Notes under the pieces: generated by a model
What the model saw: only the letters and a program-made list of their open reading frames with translations
Database searches by the model: none
Told to the model about the DNA's origin: nothing
Origin: Pseudomonadota bacterium
GTDB taxonomy: Bacteria; Pseudomonadota; Gammaproteobacteria; Burkholderiales; Burkholderiaceae_C
Assembly: GCA_030271615.1 (NCBI GenBank)
Contig: JARXKP010000004.1
Coordinates: 1 to 40,058, forward strand
Direction: 5' to 3'
Length of the DNA stretch: 40,058 nt
Program-made: the position numbers and the translations under genes
Shown: positions 8,751 to 15,677 of the stretch, piece after piece
Numbering within the stretch: position 1 is the stretch's first letter
How the letters are laid out: each line of letters begins with the position of its first letter

Positions 8751-10159
8751 CGCTCCCTCAGGCTTTCGGTCGCCGCCCGCTGCACCGGGCTGAGCAGGTA
8801 GTCGATGACCCGACGCTGGCCGGTCTTGATCTCCGCAGTGAGGTTCATCCCCGGGCTCAGCGCGATGCGCTTGCCGTCGATGTCAATGTGCGTCTGCTTC
8901 AAGCTCAGCGTCGCCGGGAACATCGCCCCCTTCTTCTCGTCGTTCACCGCATCGGCTGTCACGCTCTTCACTCGGGCTTCGACGGTCCCGTAGCGCGTGT
9001 ACGGAAACGTCTCCAGCTTGATCGTCACGTCCTGCCCCGCATTGACGAAGCCGATGTCCTTGTTGTCGATCACCACCTCGGCGGTCACCTCGGCGTCCTT
9101 CGGCACGATGACCATCAGCACCTGCGCCTCGGTCGCCACGCCGCCTTCGGTGTGCACCGCCACCTGCTGCACCGTGCCGGCCACCGGGGCGGTCAGCTGG
9201 GTCAGTCGGGACCGCTGCGCGGTCTTGCTGAGTTCTTGCGTGTATTGCTGTCGTTTCAGCATGGCCTGGGCCTGGCGCTCGCTGAGCGCGCGCTGGGTTT
9301 CGGCCAGGTAGGCGGCGCGCGACTGAGCGGTTTCGGTGGAGGCGGCCTGGGCTTCGATCAGGCGGGCCCGTTGGGTGGCCAGATCCCGTTCCTGCTCGAT
9401 GCGCTCGCGGGTGCGGTCCTGGGTGGCATGCCCCGACATGAAGCCCTGATCGGCCAGGCTCTTGAAATCCGCTTCGCGCTGCCTGGCGATGGGCAGCGTC
9501 GCCTCCAGCTTGGCGACGGTTTCGTTCACCGTGGCAGCTTCGGCCTGGCGCCGTGCCTGTTCGGCACCCAGCTTGGCCAGTCGGGCCGAGATGTCTTGCC
9601 ACTCGGCTTGCAGCTGGGACTGGCTGTGGGCACTGCTGCCGCTGGCCATGCGGGGCGGGCGGTTGGTCTGCAAGGCCTCGATCAACGCGGTGGTGCGTGC
9701 TTCCTCGGACTGGGCGGACGCCAGTTGCTCATGCACGCTGGCCCCGTCGGCACTGGCGTTGGTGGCGTCCAGCTCGACCAGCACCTGACCGGCCTGCACG
9801 AAGTCACCGTCTTTCACCAGCACCTTGCGCACGACGCTGGTCTCCAGCGGCTGCAGGGTCTTCGTGCGTTCGCTGACCACGATGCGCCCGGGCGCCACCG
9901 CCACGATGTCGATCTGGCCGAGGCAGGCCCACACGAGTGCGATGACGAACAAAGCGCAGATCGCCAGGGCAAAGCGCCGCGGTGCGGGATGCACCGGTGT
10001 TTCCTGCAGGCTCAGCGCGGCGGGCAGGAAGGCGGCTTCATCGGCTTGGCGCTGCGGGCCGGCCAGTTCGCGGCGGTGCTGCCAGGCGGCCTGGAACACC
10101 GCGCCGTAGCGGCCGACCAGGTCGCGCAGCGGATGCGTCGGGTGCGTCGCGGCGGTCAT
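8747..10159 (-). CDS. HlyD-family type I secretion adaptor
   Basis: 470 residues; the ATG at 10159 overlaps the exporter stop (ATGA, 10156-10159). The long cytoplasmic N-terminus is followed by a single membrane segment (about 63-80). A lipoyl-like half (IVVSERTKTLQPLETSVVRK) comes next, then a long Gln/Ala/Glu-rich coiled-coil hairpin (about 135-305). The returning lipoyl half is LTAPVAGTVQQVAVHTEGG, and the beta-barrel domain ends at GMNLTAEIKTGQRRVIDYLLSPV, the classic HlyD C-terminus. It would bridge the inner-membrane ABC exporter to a TolC-like outer-membrane channel encoded elsewhere. Length is usual for the family. Confidence 0.95.
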   Translation of the reverse strand: MTAATHPTHPLRDLVGRYGAVFQAAWQHRRELAGPQRQADEAAFLPAALSLQETPVHPAPRRFALAICALFVIALVWACLGQIDIVAVAPGRIVVSERTKTLQPLETSVVRKVLVKDGDFVQAGQVLVELDATNASADGASVHEQLASAQSEEARTTALIEALQTNRPPRMASGSSAHSQSQLQAEWQDISARLAKLGAEQARRQAEAATVNETVAKLEATLPIARQREADFKSLADQGFMSGHATQDRTRERIEQERDLATQRARLIEAQAASTETAQSRAAYLAETQRALSERQAQAMLKRQQYTQELSKTAQRSRLTQLTAPVAGTVQQVAVHTEGGVATEAQVLMVIVPKDAEVTAEVVIDNKDIGFVNAGQDVTIKLETFPYTRYGTVEARVKSVTADAVNDEKKGAMFPATLSLKQTHIDIDGKRIALSPGMNLTAEIKTGQRRVIDYLLSPVQRAATESLRER

Positions 10160-12447
10160 GTCGCCGCTCCCGCGGGCTGATCCCGGCCAGGCGGCGTCGA
10201 ACTGCCGTCCTGCATGCGCCACAGGTGCGCGTACAAGCCTTGCGGTTGACCCAGCAACTGTTCGTGCGAGCCCATCTCGACGACCTGCCCCTTGTCCATC
10301 ACGACGATGCGATGCGCGTGGCGCACGGCGCTCAGGCGGTGGGCAATGATCAGCACCGTGCGGCCGTGGCAGATGTGCGCCATGTTGCGTTGCACGATCG
10401 CTTCGCTCTCGTAGTCGAGCGCGCTGGTGGCCTCGTCGAAGATCAGGATGCGCGGCTGGTTGAACAGCGCGCGGGCGATCGCGATGCGCTGGCGCTGTCC
10501 ACCCGACAGGCTGGCGCCTTGCTCGCCGACCAGGGTGTCGTAGCCCTCGGGCAGCTCGCTGATGAAGTCGTGCGCGCCGGCCAGTTGCGCGGCACGCACC
10601 ACCTGTTCGATCGGGGCGGCCGGGTCGACGATGGCGATGTTCTCGCGCACGCTGCGGTGGAACAGCAGGTTCTCCTGCAGCACCACGCCGACCTGGCGCC
10701 GCAGCTGTGCCGCATCGACCAGCCCGATGTCGATGCCGTCGATCAGGAGGCGACCCTGCTCGGGTGAGTACAGCCGCTGAACCAGCTTGGTCAGCGTGCT
10801 CTTGCCCGAACCCGATCGCCCGACGATGCCGATGACCTCGCCGGCGCGGATGGCCAGGCTCAGGCCTTGCAGCGCGGGTGCGGCTTCGGGGCGATACCGA
10901 AACGTCACCTGATCGAGCGTGATCTGGCCCTTGATCGGTGGCAGTTGCGCCGCGTTGCTGGGCGGCACCTCGGTGCGCGCGTTCAGCACGTCGCCGAGCC
11001 GCGCCATCGAGATGCCGGTCTGCTGGAAGTCGGTCCACATCTGCGCCATGCGCATGATGGGCTGGCTGACCCGCCCGGCGAACATGTTGAACGCGACGAA
11101 CATGCCGACCGTGAGCTGCCCGTCCATCACCAGGTGCGCGCCGTACCAGAGCGTGGCCGCATTGACCAGCTTGCCGATCAGGCTGACGCCTTCGTGAGCG
11201 AAGCCGGCCAGCGTCTGCGTCCGAAAGCTGGCCGACACATAGGCCGCGAGCTGGCTGTCCCAGCGACGCGCCATCGCCGGTTCGAGCGCGGTGGCCTTGA
11301 CGGTCTGGATGCCGGTGACGGTCTCGACCAGCAGCGCCTGGTTCTCGGCGCCACGCGCGAACTTCTCGTTCAGGCGCGCGCGCAGGACGGGCACCACCGC
11401 GAGGCTCAGGCCCAGGTACAGCGGCAGCGAGACCAGCACGATCAGTGTCAGCGGCACGCTGTAGGTGAACATCACCGCGACGAAGACGACCGAGAACAGC
11501 ACGTCGAGCACCAGCGTGAGCGCGTTGCCGGTCAGGAAGCTGCGGATGTTCTCCAGCTCGCGCACGCGGGCGACCGAATCGCCGACGCGGCGCGCCTGGA
11601 AGTAGGCCAGCGGCAGGTTCACCAGGTGGCGGAACAGCCGCGCGCCCAGCTCGACGTCGATGCGGCTGGTGGTGTGGCTGAACACATAGCTGCGCAGCGC
11701 AGTGAGCGCGCTCTCGAAGACGACCACGACGACCAGGCCGATGACCAGCACGTCGAGCGTGGTCAGGCCGCGGTGCACCAGCACCTTGTCCATCACGACC
11801 TGGAAGAACAGCGGGCTGACCAGCGCGAACAGTTGCAGGAACAGGCTGATCAGCATCACCTCGCCGAACAGGCGGCGGTACTTGACGAGGCTGGGGATGA
11901 ACCAGCTGAAGTCGAACTTCGCCAGCTCGCCGGCCAGCGAGGCGCGGCTGGCGACCAGGATCAGCTCGCCGGTCCATTGGGTGGCGAACACGTCGAGCGG
12001 TTCGATGGTGGGACGTGCGCCAGTCGTTTGCGCAGGGCCCGAGCCGGCCGGGTCCTGGAACAGCACGCGCTGGCCGTCGCATTGAGCCAGCACGACGATG
12101 CGCGGCGGGCTGTTCGAATCTTCAGCGTTCAGCACCGCCAAGGCGGGCAGTGCGGCGAGACTCAGGCGCTCGATGGTGGTGCGGCTGCGCTTGGCCTTCA
12201 GGCCGATGAAGCGGGCCGCGATCAGCAGGTCATCGATGCCCGGTCGGTGGCTGGCCGACCAGCCGAACTGGTGGGTGAGCGTGGCCGGGTCGGCGGCCAG
12301 GTGATGCAGTCGGGCGATCAGGCACAAGGCCTGCAAGCCGGCGGCCGGGGTGGCCGCGGGAGTCGGATTTGCTTCTGCCGGATCGCTGCTGAAGCTCGAT
12401 ACGAACGCGCGCTCTTCGACCGATCGAGCGGCCTCGTGTATAGACAT
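10156..12447 (-). CDS. HlyB-type ABC exporter with inactive C39-like domain
   Basis: 763 residues. The ATG at 12447 was chosen because GAGGGAG lies just upstream; an in-frame ATG at 12504 is less well placed. Residues ~35-165 are a C39-like domain: [14 protein letters not shown] matches the HlyB region that lacks the catalytic DCG cysteine, so it should bind cargo rather than cut a leader. The ABC transmembrane domain spans ~190-480. The nucleotide-binding domain has Walker [10 protein letters not shown] (543-551), signature LSGGQ (647-651), Walker B ILIFDE (667-672) and the H-loop His703. It is the first gene of the RTX operon and energises export of the downstream RTX proteins. Confidence 0.96.
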   Translation of the reverse strand: MSIHEAARSVEERAFVSSFSSDPAEANPTPAATPAAGLQALCLIARLHHLAADPATLTHQFGWSASHRPGIDDLLIAARFIGLKAKRSRTTIERLSLAALPALAVLNAEDSNSPPRIVVLAQCDGQRVLFQDPAGSGPAQTTGARPTIEPLDVFATQWTGELILVASRASLAGELAKFDFSWFIPSLVKYRRLFGEVMLISLFLQLFALVSPLFFQVVMDKVLVHRGLTTLDVLVIGLVVVVVFESALTALRSYVFSHTTSRIDVELGARLFRHLVNLPLAYFQARRVGDSVARVRELENIRSFLTGNALTLVLDVLFSVVFVAVMFTYSVPLTLIVLVSLPLYLGLSLAVVPVLRARLNEKFARGAENQALLVETVTGIQTVKATALEPAMARRWDSQLAAYVSASFRTQTLAGFAHEGVSLIGKLVNAATLWYGAHLVMDGQLTVGMFVAFNMFAGRVSQPIMRMAQMWTDFQQTGISMARLGDVLNARTEVPPSNAAQLPPIKGQITLDQVTFRYRPEAAPALQGLSLAIRAGEVIGIVGRSGSGKSTLTKLVQRLYSPEQGRLLIDGIDIGLVDAAQLRRQVGVVLQENLLFHRSVRENIAIVDPAAPIEQVVRAAQLAGAHDFISELPEGYDTLVGEQGASLSGGQRQRIAIARALFNQPRILIFDEATSALDYESEAIVQRNMAHICHGRTVLIIAHRLSAVRHAHRIVVMDKGQVVEMGSHEQLLGQPQGLYAHLWRMQDGSSTPPGRDQPAGAAT

Positions 12448-12518
12448 TTGCCGCTCCCTCGATGGCGTTTGAAAACACCTTGTTACGAAGTCTCTGGGCG
12501 CCATCGGTGACGTGTAAT

Positions 12519-12550
12519 CCCCTGGGCAGGGGTGGGTGTAAGGTCTTACA
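12519..12550. promoter_or_regulatory. Two adjacent palindromes between divergent genes
   Basis: The 132-base gap between the exporter gene and the divergent gene at 12580 holds two perfect inverted repeats: CCCCTG-GG-CAGGGG (12519-12532) and TGTAAG-GT-CTTACA (12537-12550). The second has the shape of a dimeric-regulator operator. Their place in the only long 5' gap of the RTX operon suggests control of that operon; the regulator is unknown. Confidence 0.4.
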
Positions 12551-12579
12551 GGGTCCCCCCTTTTGAGTGATGACAGCCG

Positions 12580-12885
12580 ATGCAATCCCACTACGACGAA
12601 CACATCGACCGCGAGATGGGCTGCACCGAAGCCGAGTGGCTGCGATGGCTGCCGCTGGCGTCGGGCGGGCATGCGGTGCGGGTCGATGGGGCCGGGCGGT
12701 GCGCCGACATCACGATCAGCGGCGGGTGCTGCCGGCTGGCGTGGACGCCACTGCCCGATCGCCAGATCGCGCTGATGCGCATCCCGCGACTCGCCGTGTC
12801 ATTCCGGTTCGACGGGGTCGACGCGGTCGAGCGCACGCGATTCATGCGGCACTTCGATCTGCACACGCAGCGCGGGGGAGGGTGA
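12580..12885 (+). CDS. Conserved hypothetical protein
   Basis: 101 residues, ATG at 12580 with a modest GAGTGA site upstream. The protein is acidic and Trp/Arg-rich, starts MQSHYDEHIDREMGCTEAEW and ends FMRHFDLHTQRGGG. No signal peptide or membrane segment is evident, so probably cytoplasmic. The compact, balanced composition and a recognisable C-terminal pattern that I associate with small Burkholderiales proteins support a real gene. It faces away from the RTX operon and shares the palindrome-containing gap with it. No function can be given. Confidence 0.7.
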   Translation: MQSHYDEHIDREMGCTEAEWLRWLPLASGGHAVRVDGAGRCADITISGGCCRLAWTPLPDRQIALMRIPRLAVSFRFDGVDAVERTRFMRHFDLHTQRGGG

Positions 12886-12994
12886 GTGCCGTCGGTTGCG
12901 CTGAGGCCCTGGCCTGCCGCGCATCAGCCGATCGTGGTTGAATTCGTGTCGGGCGCGGCCGCATCGGCGGCACACCGTCATCGAAAGGCAAGCC

Positions 12995-13393
12995 ATGAAC
13001 AAGCTCTGGATCGGATTGATGGGGGTCGCGTTGAGTGCCAGCGCCTGGGCGGAATGGACCGAGATCGGTGGCAACGACGTGGTCACGTTCTACGCCGATG
13101 TCGCGACGCTCGACGCCTCGGGTGGCACGAAGAAGATGTGGTCTCTGGTCGGCTCGAAGGCGGTGCGCACCTACGGCGAGATCAAGTTCTCGTCGATCAA
13201 GACGCAGTTCGAATTCGACTGCCCGGCGCACAAGGTGCGTCAGCTGGAAACGGCCTTCTATTCGGGCCCGCTGGCCGATGGCGAACGCGTGGCCGGCTAC
13301 TCGGAAGCGAGCGAGTGGGAGGCGGTGCTCGAAGGCACGGTGAAGGACGGGCTGTCGAAGATCGCCTGCGAGAGCGCAGTCCCCGCTTCCTGA
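12995..13393 (+). CDS. Surface-adhesin-E-like secreted protein
   Basis: 132 residues from the ATG at 12995, chosen because it begins a clean signal peptide (MNKLWIGLMGVALSASAWA, cleavage after residue 19) preceded by AAAGGCAAGCC. The mature part fits the small surface-adhesin-E-like domain: WTEIGGNDVVTFYAD, then KKMWSLVGSK, a central FDCPAHKVRQLE with one cysteine, and a second cysteine near the end (KIACESA) that may form a disulfide with it. Such proteins are exported to the periplasm or surface; the adhesive role is known for only some members and is not shown here. Confidence 0.82.
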   Translation: MNKLWIGLMGVALSASAWAEWTEIGGNDVVTFYADVATLDASGGTKKMWSLVGSKAVRTYGEIKFSSIKTQFEFDCPAHKVRQLETAFYSGPLADGERVAGYSEASEWEAVLEGTVKDGLSKIACESAVPAS

Positions 13394-13446
13394 AATTTCC
13401 CCCTGCGCTCATCGCACGGGCAGGGGCCGCGGGTTCAGCCCTTCGA

Positions 13447-13640
13447 TCAGATCGGCAAAGCGATCGCCGGTTCGTTCAGCAGCCGATCGAGTGACCGCGC
13501 CCAACGGCGCGCCGGTCCGCGTGCCGACAGCTGCAAATCGACCCCGCGCTTGACCAGCCGCATCGCGCCCGTGCCAGGCCGATCGCGATGAAGGGATGCG
13601 CGTCACTCGCACTGCCGACACAGAAGCTCAGGATGTTCAT
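13447..13640 (-). pseudogene. Remnant of a GT28-like glycosyltransferase, mostly deleted
   Basis: From the ATG at 13640 the minus strand reads MNILSFCVGSASDAHPFIAI, a typical N-terminus of UDP-sugar glycosyltransferases of the GT28/GT1 type. After ~26 residues the frame shifts. From 13563 another frame reads RLVKRGVDLQLSARGP then RWARSLDRLLNEPAIA and stops at 13447, which resembles the C-terminal helix region of the same enzymes. The central ~350 residues are gone, so only the two ends remain. This explains most of the otherwise gene-free gap 13394-13731. Confidence 0.6.
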
Positions 13641-13731
13641 GGCCGATTGTGTGCAGCACGACAATCGAGGCCTCACCGGTCGGGTTCGATGCTCGACCCC
13701 GACACCAGCGAGCCCCCGTTCATCGTCCTCC

Positions 13732-14832
13732 ATGCGCATCGATCACATCCGACAGCGGCTTCGCGCCCACGGCGCGTTGCCGTGCCACGAGCACCGCGTG
13801 CTGCGCCTGTGGTCGCAGGCGCTTGCACAGGACAGCGGCCGGCGCAAGCCGCAGGACTTCCTGCCGCTCGGCGTGCGCGGTGCATTGCCTGCGCTCGAGG
13901 CCGATCTGCACGGTCTCGCACGCCTGATTTCCGACCACCCGGCCGAAGACGGTTCGGTGCGCCTGCTGGTGGGTCTGCACGACGGCCAGACCGTCGAATC
14001 GGTGCTGCTGCCGCGCGATGGGCTGTGCGTGTCGACCCAGGTCGGCTGCGCGGTCGGTTGCGTGTTCTGCATGACCGGCCGCGACGGACTGCTGCGCCAG
14101 TTGGGCAGCGCCGAAATCGTCGCGCAGGTGGCGCTGTCGCGCAGCCGCCGCAGTGTCACGAAGGTGGTCTTCATGGGCATGGGCGAGCCGGCGCACAACC
14201 TCGACAACGTGATGGACGCGATCGAGCTGCTGGGCCGCGAAGGCGGCATCGGCCACAAGAACCTGGTGTTCTCGACGGTGGGCGATCGCCGGGTCTTCGA
14301 GCGCTTGCCGCAGGGTCCGGTGAAGCCGGCGCTGGCGCTGTCGCTGCATTCGACGAATGCAGCGCTGCGGGCCCGTCTGCTGCCGCGCGCACCGGTCATC
14401 GATCCGGAAGAACTGGTTGAACTGGGTGAACGTTATGCGCAGGCCACCGGCTATCCGGTGCAGGTGCAGTGGACCTTGCTTGCCGGCATCAACGATGGCG
14501 ACGACGAGCTCGACGGCATCGTCCGCCTGCTCGCGGGCAAGCGCGCGATCCTGAACATGATTCCGTACAACGACGTCGACGGGCTCGATTTCAAGCGCCC
14601 GTCGGCCGAGCTTGCGCGCGGGATTGCCGCCTCGCTGCACCGGCGCGGCGTGCTGACCAAGCTGCGCCAGTCGGCCGGGCAGGACATCGACGGCGGCTGT
14701 GGTCAGTTGCGGGCCCGGCAGGTGCCATCGCCGCAGGGCCCGCAGCCGGTGGTCTGGAGAACTGCAGCGCCAGCCCTCCACGCTCGGGCCGGTCCCGGCG
14801 GCCCGGACGCCGCAGGGCCAGGATCCGACTGA
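13732..14832 (+). CDS. RlmN/Cfr-family radical SAM RNA methyltransferase paralogue
   Basis: 366 residues from the ATG at 13732. The radical SAM cluster motif CAVGCVFC (Cys106, 110, 113) binds the 4Fe-4S cluster, the nearby Cys99 (LCVSTQVGC) matches a conserved RlmN cysteine, and MGMGEP is at 148-153. Cys323 in DIDGGCGQLRARQV is the methyl-carrying cysteine of the family. All residues for adenine-C2 methylation are therefore present. The sequence is looser than housekeeping RlmN, so I read it as a paralogue that may act on 23S rRNA, tRNA or another RNA. A proline/glycine-rich tail of ~35 residues follows the catalytic cysteine. The stop overlaps the next start (TGATG), coupling it to the ABM-like gene. 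Confidence 0.88.
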   Translation: MRIDHIRQRLRAHGALPCHEHRVLRLWSQALAQDSGRRKPQDFLPLGVRGALPALEADLHGLARLISDHPAEDGSVRLLVGLHDGQTVESVLLPRDGLCVSTQVGCAVGCVFCMTGRDGLLRQLGSAEIVAQVALSRSRRSVTKVVFMGMGEPAHNLDNVMDAIELLGREGGIGHKNLVFSTVGDRRVFERLPQGPVKPALALSLHSTNAALRARLLPRAPVIDPEELVELGERYAQATGYPVQVQWTLLAGINDGDDELDGIVRLLAGKRAILNMIPYNDVDGLDFKRPSAELARGIAASLHRRGVLTKLRQSAGQDIDGGCGQLRARQVPSPQGPQPVVWRTAAPALHARAGPGGPDAAGPGSD

Positions 14833-15170
14833 TGTTCAGCGCCACCTTCATCTTCGACAAGAAGCAGTTCGACGACGAGTTCCATGCGCTCGACGCCGTG
14901 ATCACCGCGGCCGCCCGCGAGACCCCCGGCTTTCTGGGCGAAGAGGCCTGGGAGGACCCGAGCACCGGGCGCTTGTGCAACGTGTACTACTGGGCCGACG
15001 AGCAGGGCCTGCGGCAACTGATGCAGCACCCCACGCACCTGGAGGCCAAGGCGGCGCAGGCGCGCTGGCTCGATGGCTACCAGGTGATCGTCTCGCAGGT
15101 GCTGCACAGCTACGGAGACGGGCGCATCCCGCACCCGACGCGACGTGTTGAAGGCGAGCGCACTGAATGA
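14832..15170 (+). CDS. ABM-like (antibiotic biosynthesis monooxygenase fold) protein
   Basis: 112 residues; start ATG at 14832 overlaps the methyltransferase stop by one base. The order of elements (beta start FSATFIFDKKQFDDEFHALD, helix, GFLGEEAWED, NVYYWADEQGLRQLMQHPTH, helix with W near 77, YQVIVSQVLHSYGD) fits the dimeric ferredoxin-like ABM fold. Members range from heme-degrading enzymes to proteins of unknown role, so the fold does not give a reaction. No signal peptide. It is coupled to the genes on both sides. Confidence 0.75.
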   Translation: MFSATFIFDKKQFDDEFHALDAVITAAARETPGFLGEEAWEDPSTGRLCNVYYWADEQGLRQLMQHPTHLEAKAAQARWLDGYQVIVSQVLHSYGDGRIPHPTRRVEGERTE

Positions 15171-15637
15171 GCCCCGGCACTGAGTGGCGAATCGAACGTG
15201 CCGGCCTCGACGACCTGCCGCAACTCGCGCCGCTGTTCGACGCCTACCGACAGTTCTACGAGCAGCCGAGCGATCTGCCCCTGGCCGAACGCTATCTGCG
15301 CGAACGGCTGGATCGTGGCGAATCGCTGGTGTGGATCGCGTGGCAAGGCGCGCAGGCCATCGGCTTCTGCCAGTGCTATCCCACCTTCTGCTCGGTCGCG
15401 GCCGCGCCGATCTTCGCGCTGTACGACCTCTGTGTTCAGCCGGCCGCACGCGGCCTTGGTGCCGCGCGGGGCCTGATGCAGGCCGCTGAAGACGAAGCCC
15501 GAACGCGCGGCTGCGTGCGGCTCGATCTCAGCACCGCAAGGACCAACCTGCCGGCCCAGGCGCTCTACGAATCACTCGGCTGGCAGCGCGACGAGCTCTA
15601 CCTGTATTTCAACCGGACAGTGGCGCCACCGTCGTGA
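15167..15637 (+). CDS. GNAT-family N-acetyltransferase
   Basis: 156 residues, ATG at 15167 overlapping the ABM gene stop (ATGA). The acetyl-CoA-binding region is visible as LYDLCVQPAARGLGAARGLMQAAEDEAR (about 84-111), with the R/Q-x-x-G-x-G/A pattern as AARGLGAA. The end, NLPAQALYESLGWQRDE, is the usual GNAT motif B. Substrate unknown. Third gene of the methyltransferase-ABM-GNAT set; overlapping stops and starts suggest a single transcript. Confidence 0.9.
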   Translation: MSPGTEWRIERAGLDDLPQLAPLFDAYRQFYEQPSDLPLAERYLRERLDRGESLVWIAWQGAQAIGFCQCYPTFCSVAAAPIFALYDLCVQPAARGLGAARGLMQAAEDEARTRGCVRLDLSTARTNLPAQALYESLGWQRDELYLYFNRTVAPPS

Positions 15638-15677
15638 ACCTGCGCAGGGCCGCGCGGCGCGAGCGGCCCTGCATCGA

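Noticed and set aside
8747-12082. Apparent 1111-residue fusion containing the adaptor
   Set aside because: Residues before [10 protein letters not shown] are an out-of-frame reading of the exporter gene; the adaptor start at 10159 overlaps the exporter stop as ATGA.
10156-12447. Exporter as a leader-cleaving C39 peptidase transporter
   Set aside because: The N-terminal domain aligns with the HlyB-type region lacking the catalytic DCG cysteine, and the RTX cargo has no double-glycine leaders.
10867-12510. 547-codon plus-strand open frame over the ABC exporter
   Set aside because: His/Arg/Gln-rich product without motifs; the opposite strand has all ABC transporter motifs in order.
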